Shown here one piece after another: positions 1-5,352 of a stretch of 7,217 nt of DNA. Numbering within the stretch: the first letter of the stretch is position 1; each line of letters starts with the position of its first letter. Below the pieces are notes generated by a model. That model was given only the letters and a program-made list of their open reading frames with translations. It did not search any database and was not told the origin of the DNA. The translations under genes were made by a program, and so were the position numbers. This DNA comes from CAVXYG01 sp963766005 (lineage in GTDB: Bacteria; Actinomycetota; Actinomycetes; S36-B12; GCA-2699445): contig CAVXYG010000013.1 of assembly GCA_963766005.1 (NCBI GenBank), positions 1-7,217 on the forward strand, read 5' to 3'.

Positions 1-60
1 CGTCTCTCCGCCGCCAGTCGTGCGCCGCCCCCTGGACTGAGGGGGGCTCGCGCAGAGACG
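1..60. repeat. Nested inverted repeat at window edge
   Basis: CGTCTCT at 1-7 is the exact reverse complement of AGAGACG at 54-60. Between them CCCCCT (28-33) can pair with AGGGGG (40-45) around a 6-base loop. This could be a rho-independent terminator of a gene lying left of the window, or the end of a small element. There is no T-run after it, so the terminator reading is weak. The window begins at the first arm, so the structure may be cut off. Confidence 0.35.
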
Positions 61-233
61 GCGGCGATGACGCATGCGGACCGGTCGGCGCTGTGGCAGT
101 CGGCGCTGCTGGGCGACGTTCCCCTCGGCGTCGCCCAGGGCGGGCGCTGGCGCGCCGTGACAGTATTGCCCGACCGGCGGCTCATTTGGCGGAGCGCCGG
201 ACGCTCGGGCGGCGGTCGCCTCGAGACGTGCCT

Positions 234-245
234 GGCGCATGCGCC
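234..245. repeat. 12-base palindrome GGCGCATGCGCC, with related sites nearby
   Basis: GGCGCATGCGCC is a perfect palindrome about 70 bases before the start of the membrane gene at 317. Its core CGCATGCG recurs at 71-78, and GCATGC occurs again at 284-289. Three copies within 220 bases upstream of one gene could be an operator array. They could also reflect chance in GC-rich DNA. No promoter can be called confidently between them and the gene. Confidence 0.25.
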
Positions 246-316
246 GGGCCTGGAGGTGTTCAGGGGTAGGTTGCGGTGCATGGGCATGCGTCGGGGGCAT
301 ACCGCTAGGACCATCG

Positions 317-826
317 GTGAACTCCCGCACCATTCGCACTGTCGCGTTCTCCTTGACTGGAATTGCGTTCTTCATGTACTGGATCGTTGTCCGGCCCACG
401 ACGAGCGCGTCCGCAACCCAATCCCAGTGGCCGTATGTGCTGTGGTTCAGTGCCACCATCCTCATGTTGACGCTCGCCATTCCGATGTACGGGCGGATGA
501 TCGGCGGAACGTGGGTCACCAGACTCGCAGCAGCCGCCGGGGCGGCAGCACTGATGAACAGTGCCGTGAACATCATCGAGGACGGCTTTGGGCAGGACTG
601 GGCCTTCCTGCTCTTCGCTCTTGGCTCTGCTGCGATGCTGTTGAGCCTGATCGCTCTTTCAGCAGTTCTTGCCTTCGGCGGTCGCGGAGCACGTCGGATG
701 CTCGCCCTGATCCCGTTCGGGACCGCAGCAGGAATCGTGCTCTTCGTGAACGCTGGCGGTGTCATCCTGCTCGTGACATGGTTGGCGGCCGCCGGCATCG
801 CCATGCGGTGGGAAGACCAGCACTAG
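317..826 (+). CDS. Small polytopic membrane protein, function unknown
   Basis: This frame encodes 169 residues and is dominated by hydrophobic helices at about 8-25, 39-58, 67-86, 95-121 and 128-163. The last stretch is long enough for one or two helices. The short N-terminus before helix 1 is polar and basic, with no cleavable signal. The frame stays open upstream to an ATG at 239, but those 26 residues look non-coding. The GTG at 317 has AGGA six bases ahead of it and leads directly into the first helix, so I chose it. No catalytic or transport motif is recognisable, and it is best called an integral membrane protein of unknown function. It stands alone: the decayed gene behind it begins about 25 bases after its stop. 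I am confident that it is coding and have no basis for a function. Confidence 0.7.
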   Translation: MNSRTIRTVAFSLTGIAFFMYWIVVRPTTSASATQSQWPYVLWFSATILMLTLAIPMYGRMIGGTWVTRLAAAAGAAALMNSAVNIIEDGFGQDWAFLLFALGSAAMLLSLIALSAVLAFGGRGARRMLALIPFGTAAGIVLFVNAGGVILLVTWLAAAGIAMRWEDQH

Positions 827-851
827 CGGTAGAGGCGCGAGGTTCGACCTG

Positions 852-1400
852 GTGCACATCGCCGTATCTCGCGCTTGGCCGAGTGTGTTCGTGCCGATGT
901 GCTGGGACGGGGCGGCGGCGAGGCGGTGACGTGGTCGTAGTACCGGGAGTCGATCGGGGACCGTTCGGGTCTGTTCCCCGCGCTGGCCTACGGGTGGCCG
1001 ATCCAGCGGCGTTGTACCCGGGCAGCGACGTTGACCTGTCCCCGTCGACCGCATTTGCCTCCGTGGTCACGTCGACTGCGATGCTCGTGCGGGGCGGTTC
1101 TTCGCCGTCCCGGACCTGGTGGCCGCCGAACTGGCCGGGCGCACCCGCCCCGGCGCAAGGCGCGAAGTCCGGTTCATCGGCCTGACTACACCGACCGGCT
1201 CGATCTGGCCGAGGGTGGTGTGGACCTGCTCATCTCCCTGTTCGCGGGGCCGGTGTGGCAGCACTGCTGCCGTTACCTGCGCGCCGGGGGACGGCTGCTG
1301 GCGAACACCAGTTACGGTGATGCTAGCTGGTGGTCTTCGAGGGTCGACGTACCAACGGGTGGCCGCTTCGGGCGTGCAGACCGGCGCGGAACTGGGCACT
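852..1400 (+). pseudogene. Decayed methyltransferase-like gene, multiple frameshifts
   Basis: A single protein can be followed only by switching frame. Frame 3 gives VHIAVSR near 852-875. Frame 2 gives RLAECVRADVLGRGGGEAVTWS, a TAG at 938-940 where Tyr would fit, then YRESIGDRSGLFPALAYGW. Frame 1 gives LYPGSDVDLSPSTAF. Frame 3 gives VDCDARAGRFFAVPDLVAAE from about 1066. Frame 2 gives DYTDRLDLAEGGVDLLISLF and then RYLRAGGRLLANTSYGDAS to about 1327. The order of a GSxVDLSPS strand, a VDxDARA strand and a YLRxGGRLLxNTSxGDAS strand resembles a SAM-methyltransferase-like Rossmann fold found in actinobacterial hypothetical proteins. That assignment is from memory of the family. The C-terminal limit is unclear, because the next frame changes have no recognisable sequence. 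It cannot make a full protein as written. Every frame change is a net loss of one base. Confidence 0.6.
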
Positions 1401-1744
1401 GGCGTCACGCCTAGGTGTGACGATGGGCAGCCGGTGCCAGCCGAGACGCTGCGCGATCCGCTGGTCGAGGCCGTCGGCCTTGACCCGACTGAGGCTGTCG
1501 CCCTGGTCCGCGGCGATGGCCAGGTCGACCTGCTGGTCCGCTACGACGCACACCGCCACCTGGTCAGTCAACGCCCACGGACGACCACCGGCGAGACATC
1601 TACCGGCGGCGAAGACGAACCCTCGGGGCCCGTGAGGAGTGCCCCACTCCGCCGCGAAACGCGCACCTTTCCGGGCTTGATAGCAGCGGTAGGTGTCAGG
1701 GGCCGATGGGTCTCCTGCGCGCGGGTCCGGCACTGCCCCAGGAA
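1401..1744. other. Unassigned stretch, open frames on both strands
   Basis: No gene is assigned here. On the plus strand one frame stays open from the decayed methyltransferase-like gene to beyond 2100. On the minus strand another is open from 1733 to 1323 (136 residues). Both have high G+C at their third positions, so composition does not decide between them. The minus frame has no recognisable domain and no clear ribosome site. The plus frame could be a further part of the decayed gene, but it does not match the C-terminus I expect for that family. An 18-base sequence at 1639-1656 recurs at 2885-2902. Confidence 0.4.
1639..1656. repeat. 18-base direct repeat, copy 1
   Basis: GTGCCCCACTCCGCCGCG occurs here and, in the same orientation, at 2885-2902. 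The copies are 1246 bases apart, close to the usual length of a whole IS110 element. This copy lies in the unassigned stretch. Confidence 0.45.
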
Positions 1745-1924
1745 TCAGCCGGCGTACCGAAGCATGAAGTTGCGGTCGGTGTCGCGACCGGCCTCGGGGT
1801 CTCCAGGGGCCTCAGACTCCTTCGAGATCACCATCGTGTCGGGATCGATGCGTTCGGGCAGGACTCGGAAGCGGGCCGGAACCTGTCGCTCGTCCCGACT
1901 GCCAGCCGACCGTGGGGCGCTCAT
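1745..1924 (-). CDS. Small polar protein of 59 residues, unknown function
   Basis: The predicted protein runs from MSAPRSAGSRDERQ to DTDRNFMLRYAG. The ATG at 1922-1924 is preceded by GGAAGGAG with an 11-base gap, a good ribosome site, and this decided the start. The same frame is open further upstream to 2191, but that part looks non-coding. The product is rich in Arg, Asp, Glu and Pro, and has no membrane segment and no Cys. A central PERIDPDTMVISKE segment and the C-terminal FMLRYAG look like conserved sequence, though I do not recognise the family. It lies 109 bases downstream of the small Cys/His gene on the same strand and could share its transcript. Its short length keeps confidence moderate. 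Confidence 0.5.
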   Translation of the reverse strand: MSAPRSAGSRDERQVPARFRVLPERIDPDTMVISKESEAPGDPEAGRDTDRNFMLRYAG

Positions 1925-2033
1925 CGTCGGGTGCGCTCCTTCCCAATCGGGGCCGAGCAGGCGAATGGTGACCGAGAAGGCCGTGGCCAACGCCCCGGTC
2001 GCAGCCGTTCCGTCGGCGGACCGGCGACGGCCG

Positions 2034-2228
2034 TCAGGGATGGCTCTCGGTATGGTCCCGCGACTGGCTGTGATGCCGAGCGTCAGCCGGGTCCAGGTGC
2101 ATGACCTTGGACTTCTGGCAGCGGGAGCATTCAAGAGGCACACCCGGGACGTCGTAGCTAGTCCTCTTGCGGTCAGACGATAGGGGCGCATAGTGGTGCC
2201 ACCCGACGGCGCAGCGTAGATCCTTCAT
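2034..2228 (-). CDS. Small Cys/His protein of 64 residues, probable zinc binding
   Basis: The protein begins MKDLRCAVGWHHY and carries ECSRCQKS near residues 33-40. Cys6 with His11 or His12, plus the Cys34-x-x-Cys37 pair, could form one small zinc site. This layout (Cys-x4-His near the N-terminus, then a CxxC/K knuckle) resembles short phage- or prophage-associated proteins of the DUF1660 kind, but the match is from memory. The C-terminus is hydrophilic and His-rich. The ATG at 2226-2228 follows GAGGAG with a short spacer. It also overlaps the TGA of the truncated transposase frame as ATGA, so the two could be translationally coupled. A longer start at 2270 exists but lacks such a site. No partner or function can be named. 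Confidence 0.6.
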   Translation of the reverse strand: MKDLRCAVGWHHYAPLSSDRKRTSYDVPGVPLECSRCQKSKVMHLDPADARHHSQSRDHTESHP

Positions 2229-2779
2229 TGTCCTGCTCCTCGGCGAGACCCGAATGGAGGGGTGCTCCACACTCCGACGGTACGCGCGATCGGGGCGGCC
2301 CGGCTAGTGCCCCAGCCACCCAATTCCACCGGGCTTGGAGTTGATCGCCGGAAGCTGGCTTCAGCGATCTGGTGGAAGCGACCCAGCATCCGCAGCGCCT
2401 CGAGCTCACTGTCGTAGGACAGCGCCCGCAGGCCGCGGGTTCGCACCGCGACGACCGCGACCGAGTGCGCGTCGTGGGCATCGGTCCTGCGGTTGTCCCC
2501 GGTGTCGAACAGCCGGGCCCGGGCCGAGAGCTTCGCGGGCACGTCGATGACGTGTTCCCCGACAGCCAGCAGCCGCGGTGCCAGCGGGCGGCCGGCACCG
2601 TTGCTGCCCTCGACCGCCCAGGTCCGCTGCGGCCAGGCCGCGACGTGTCGTCGCATCGCGGCGTACCCGGCCTTGTCCGTGGTGAACCGCCCGGTCGCCA
2701 ACACCCTCTCCCGGTCGTCGACCACCTCGATGGTCGCCGACAGCTTGTGGGGATCGACCCCGATGAACACCTTCGTCAT
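2225..2779 (-). pseudogene. IS110-family transposase, C-terminally truncated
   Basis: The ATG at 2777-2779 opens with MTKVFIGVDPHKLSATIEVV, the typical N-terminus of an IS110 (DEDD) transposase. The RuvC-like acidic residues are all present: Asp9 in GVDPHK, Glu57 in WAVEG, and Asp100 and Asp103 in TDAHDA. Recognisable homology continues to SELEALRML at residue 132 (about base 2384) and then stops. The following 52 residues, to a TGA at 2225, are unrelated. IS110 transposases are about 350-400 residues and carry a C-terminal Tnp_20 domain with a catalytic Ser, which is entirely missing here. The product therefore cannot transpose. Because the break is clean and no other frame restores the family sequence, I read it as a deletion or recombination and not as a frameshift. 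Confidence 0.85.
2343..2369. repeat. 27-base imperfect palindrome beside the IS110 breakpoint
   Basis: GATCGC (2343-2348) and GAAGC (2351-2355) are mirrored by GCTTC (2358-2362) and GCGATC (2364-2369), with CG opposite a single A between the two stem parts and TG at the centre. The break in the transposase homology lies about 15 bases away at 2384. The structure could be a REP-like target, a recombinase site, or a fold at which the deletion occurred. It lies inside the non-homologous tail of the truncated transposase frame. Confidence 0.45.
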
Positions 2780-2803
2780 GACCAGCCTCGCCTTCCCGCC
2801 GTT

Positions 2804-2872
2804 GTGAATCGCACTGGGTTGGTTGGAGTCGGCGCCGAGCTCACCAATTCGAACGACCATGGAGCGATTCCC
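2804..2872 (-). ncRNA. Candidate IS110 bridge RNA (part)
   Basis: GAATCGC at 2806-2812 is the exact reverse complement of GCGATTC at 2864-2870, closing a domain of about 50 bases. Inside lies the 10-base palindrome TCGGCGCCGA (2829-2838), flanked on the minus strand by TTGG..GAG and CTCCAA, which can pair with a bulge. The domain lies about 25 bases upstream of the transposase start. In IS110 elements the non-coding end next to the transposase start encodes the bridge RNA that pairs with target and donor DNA. The location and fold agree with that role, but the loops cannot be matched to a target because the other end of the element is gone. Confidence 0.3.
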
Positions 2873-2884
2873 TGGCACTTTGGG

Positions 2885-2902
2885 GTGCCCCACTCCGCCG
2901 CG
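2885..2902. repeat. 18-base direct repeat, copy 2
   Basis: This is the second exact copy of GTGCCCCACTCCGCCGCG. It lies about 105 bases upstream of the truncated IS110 transposase start, beyond the candidate bridge RNA, near where the left end of such an element would be expected. Confidence 0.45.
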
Positions 2903-3184
2903 TGTTGACGTACTCACTGCATGCGTCGGGCACGCCGCGAAGACAGTCAGCACCCGACCTTGGGGCCGCCGCGGCCGCGCCGACCTCGCGCGCCACCTCG
3001 ACCACACTTGGGCAAGGGCGGCCATCGCCTCGGGACGGACCACGGGCCCGCAGACTCGTATGCCCTGGCCAAGGCTCGGGACAACTTCGGGAACCGCCGG
3101 GATCCCGCGGGACAGCCGGGTCTGGCCCCCGGGACATCGCCGGTGCCAGCCTGAAGGCACTCCCCGGATCCGCTGGGGCCGGAA

Positions 3185-3703
3185 GTGAAAGGCACCGCTC
3201 ATGACCGCATCGACCGACTCGACACGTCGATTGCAGTGGCAGGACGCCGGGGCATTTCGGGACCCGCGCTGCTGGCAACCGTGTTCCTACTCACCACCGT
3301 CGTTGACCTCGCATTCCATACGGCCGACTTCCTCTTCATCGACCTCGATCCGTACCGGGAGCAGGGCCCTGTCCAGAGCATGAAGGCCACCGCCCTGCTC
3401 GGTGGGATATCGCTCATCGCTGCCCTGGCCATTGCCCTACCGATGCGCCGAGATCCAGCCAGAGCCCGGATCGGCGCCATCATCCTCGGCACCCTCACGC
3501 TGCTCACCCTGCCGTTCTTCTGGTGCGGTGCACCAGCGATCTTCGGTGCGGCAGCAGCCTGGATGGCCGGCCTCACCAAGGACACCGAGCCGCAGACCGG
3601 GGCCGCCCGGGGCTTCGGCATCGTTGGGCTTGTGGTCGCCGCACTCCTGGTCGTCGCCACCCCGTTCCTGCACCTCGGCCTCGTCGTCGGCATCGCGAGC
3701 TGA
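3185..3703 (+). CDS. Small polytopic membrane protein, start probably shifted
   Basis: From the GTG at 3185 this is a 172-residue integral membrane protein with helices at about 26-48, 70-88, 96-113, 115-130 and 143-168. They are joined by short polar loops, including FIDLDPYREQ and PMRRDPARAR. No functional motif is recognised. The start is uncertain. The GTG at 3185 has a poor ribosome site, whereas the ATG at 3201, in the next frame, has GAAAGG eight bases ahead. That ATG reads MTASTDSTRRLQ, a natural N-terminus for such a protein. Adding one base near 3236 would join it to VAGRRGISGPALLA of the main frame. Either the gene starts at 3201 and carries a one-base deletion, or the weaker GTG is used. 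The gene stands alone and ends 52 bases before a strong hairpin. Confidence 0.7.
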   Translation: MKGTAHDRIDRLDTSIAVAGRRGISGPALLATVFLLTTVVDLAFHTADFLFIDLDPYREQGPVQSMKATALLGGISLIAALAIALPMRRDPARARIGAIILGTLTLLTLPFFWCGAPAIFGAAAAWMAGLTKDTEPQTGAARGFGIVGLVVAALLVVATPFLHLGLVVGIAS

Positions 3704-3755
3704 ACGGACTCTGATCGGCTTCGGGCACCGCGTGATGTTCGACCGCGAGCCGACG

Positions 3756-3784
3756 GGGGCGCCTTCCAGCAACGGAGGCGCCCC
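3756..3784. terminator. Strong GC-rich hairpin between convergent genes
   Basis: GGGGCGCCT at 3756-3764 pairs perfectly with AGGCGCCCC at 3776-3784. Two further pairs, one of them a G-T wobble, leave a loop of about 7 bases. It lies 52 bases after the stop of the membrane protein and 170 bases beyond the stop of the convergent SDR gene, so it may serve both. There is no long T-run, which is usual for high-GC actinobacteria. Confidence 0.6.
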
Positions 3785-3954
3785 TTCCGCCGGCTGTGGA
3801 TCCCCGCACCCATGTATGCCGATGCAAGGGGCGGATGAACCAGGCGGGGCAACCGGTCACGGGCTCATCAGCCCTTGATGGTGGTCCCAGCGGGTGCGGC
3901 GGATCTGGACCTGGTCGCGAATCCGGAGGGACGACGTTGGCCCGCTTCTCGCCG

Positions 3955-4698
3955 TCAGCGGGCGGTGTAGCCGCCGTCAGTAAGGTAGTAACCGCCGGTC
4001 ATGTTCGATGCTGCGTCCGAGGCGAGGAAGCACACGAGCTCGGCGACCTCATTGGCCGTGCCGAGCCGGGCGAGCGGGTGCAGGGCGGCGACGCCAGCGA
4101 CGACCTCGGCTGGTGCGTTGTCCAGCAGGGGCGTCTTGATGAAGCCGGGACCTACGGAGTTGACGCGGAGGCCGTCAGCAGCGTGGTCGAGTGCGGCCGC
4201 CTGGGTGAGTCCGACGATGCCGTGCTTGGCCGCGATGTAGGCAGGTGCGTTCTGGAAACCTACTGAGCCAAGGATGCTGGCCATGTTCACGATCGACCCA
4301 CCGCCCGCCTCCTTCATGACCCCGATCTCAGCGCGGCAGCAGTAGAAGGTCCCATCGAGGTGAACCGCCATCACCTGGCGCCAGCCGTCCAGCGGGTAGT
4401 CGCCCACGGGCGCGGACGGGCCGGCGATCCCGGCGTTGTTGACTGCCACATCCAGCCGACCAAACGTGTCGACGGCAGCAACGACCATCGCCGCGCACTG
4501 GTCCGGGTCGGAGACATCCACCGTGAACGGCGTCGCCGCCTCCCCGATGGCGGCCGCCACCCGCTCGGCCGCGGCGCTATCGATGTCGGCGACGAGGACG
4601 CGGGCGCCTCGCTCGGCCAGCATCACCGCACAGGCCTCTCCGATCCCCGACCCGGCCCCGGTGACCAGCGCCGCCCGCCCCTCGAAGTCGTTGCGCAT
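3955..4698 (-). CDS. Short-chain dehydrogenase/reductase (classical SDR)
   Basis: This 247-residue protein has the full length of a classical SDR. The nucleotide site TGAGSGIG is at 13-20. Asp38 closes strand 2 (VLVADID), which usually means NAD(H) and not NADP(H). DVSD follows at 61-64 and NNAG at 87-90. The catalytic residues are Ser141, Tyr154 and Lys158 (YIAAK), with PG at 184-185 and a C-terminal LTDGGYTAR. His113 in AVHLDGTF stands where the fourth catalytic residue, Asn, usually lies. Some SDRs tolerate this. Substrate cannot be predicted; steroid, sugar and acyl-thioester reductases share this form. The ATG at 4696-4698 has GGGAGG five bases ahead, so the open frame further upstream (to 4911) is not used. 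The gene stands alone on this strand and converges with the membrane gene. Function class is certain; substrate is unknown. Confidence 0.95.
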   Translation of the reverse strand: MRNDFEGRAALVTGAGSGIGEACAVMLAERGARVLVADIDSAAAERVAAAIGEAATPFTVDVSDPDQCAAMVVAAVDTFGRLDVAVNNAGIAGPSAPVGDYPLDGWRQVMAVHLDGTFYCCRAEIGVMKEAGGGSIVNMASILGSVGFQNAPAYIAAKHGIVGLTQAAALDHAADGLRVNSVGPGFIKTPLLDNAPAEVVAGVAALHPLARLGTANEVAELVCFLASDAASNMTGGYYLTDGGYTAR

Positions 4699-4746
4699 GA
4701 CTGCCTCCCATTCCTCTCGATTGTCCGTCCGTCCAGTGCCAGCTTG

Positions 4747-4768
4747 GCCTTGGTGCCCCCCACAAGGC
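4747..4768. promoter_or_regulatory. Small inverted repeat upstream of the SDR gene
   Basis: GCCTTG at 4747-4752 mirrors CAAGGC at 4763-4768, separated by ten bases that include a C-run. It lies about 50 bases before the SDR start, where an operator or a leader hairpin would act. No clear -10 and -35 pair can be assigned, so its role is only suggested by position. Confidence 0.2.
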
Positions 4769-4769
4769 A

Positions 4770-5352
4770 ATGCCCCCAAGGTCACCGGGCACACCGGGTC
4801 GTCCGCGAGCTCGCCGCCGCAGGCGTGCCGCCCCTTCACGTCACAGCCACCACGCGTCGATGCAAGACTCAGCGGCAGCGCCCCCGGACGCCAGCCCGCC
4901 CTCGCGGTCAACGCACACCTCAGCCGCGATCCGGTCCACTGCCGGGCCCGTCTTATCGCCGCCTGTGCAAGTAGCTAGTTGCGGCTCCATCCTGCTTGAG
5001 CGCGGTCGGTCGTTCACTCGTCTCCACTCACCCAGCGTGACCACGGCGGGAGCCGCCGACGCTCGAGGCGAATCCGGCCGCTGACTGTCGGGATGGGGTG
5101 CTAGGCGTCGCGGGTGGTCACGGTCATCGGCCGCCCGCCGGGCGCGATGGCCATGGCTCCGGTGACTCCGGCGGCGTCCAGGTCACTGAGTTGGGAGGAC
5201 GCGGCGCACCGGATCCTCAAGCGGGATCCCCGGCTTCGCGAGCTCATGGCCGGCGGTTGTCCAAGTTGTGCCCTCGGCCCAGATCAGTCGGTAGCCGCGC
5301 CGACGCACGCGACGGTGCTGGGAGGAATCGGACGTGTCCCTGCCGTGATGGT
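4770..5352. other. Stretch without a convincing gene
   Basis: Short open frames exist on both strands, but none has a good ribosome site and a recognisable product together. One minus-strand frame (4841 to about 4990, 49 residues from an internal ATG, ending in CIDAWWL) is possible but unsupported. On the plus strand, residues AAHRILKRDPRLRELM and CALGPDQS (about 5186-5290) faintly recall the N-terminus of DNA-3-methyladenine glycosylases. The rest of such a protein is absent, so this would be at most a remnant. Confidence 0.45.

Larger units (their letters stand above)
2384..2902 (-). mobile_element. Remnant of an IS110-family insertion sequence
   Basis: The fragment holds the transposase N-terminal part and some of the non-coding DNA upstream of it. 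IS110 elements lack long terminal inverted repeats, so the outer end cannot be read directly. I place it provisionally near 2902, where an 18-base sequence shared with 1639-1656 ends. The opposite end of the element is missing. The homology ends abruptly at about 2384. Confidence 0.55.

Noticed and set aside
67..1185. Long plus-strand open frame of 372 codons
   Set aside because: It runs out of frame across the membrane gene at 317-826 and reads Arg/Ser/Cys-rich shadow sequence. Only a short piece near 1011-1065 belongs to the decayed methyltransferase-like gene.
1323..1733. Minus-strand open frame of 136 codons
   Set aside because: It overlaps the plus-strand remnant, has no ribosome site or recognised domain, and shows no codon signal clearly better than the opposite strand.
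1119..2183. Plus-strand open frame of 354 codons
   Set aside because: Its first part is a segment of the decayed gene, but after about 1400 no family sequence is seen. It also runs antisense to the small minus-strand gene at 1745-1924, which has a better ribosome site.
2780..3202. Upstream extension of the transposase frame
   Set aside because: The 141 residues before MTKVFIGVDPHK do not look like protein, and IS110 transposases start at this Met. The region is the non-coding end of the element and flanking DNA.
3199..3852. Minus-strand open frame of 217 codons opposite the membrane gene
   Set aside because: It is the antisense shadow of the hydrophobic gene 3185-3703, with Arg/Ala/Ser-rich sequence typical of high-GC shadows.
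4360..4978. Plus-strand open frames of 204 and 180 codons
   Set aside because: They are antisense to the well-supported SDR gene and its leader and have shadow-like composition.
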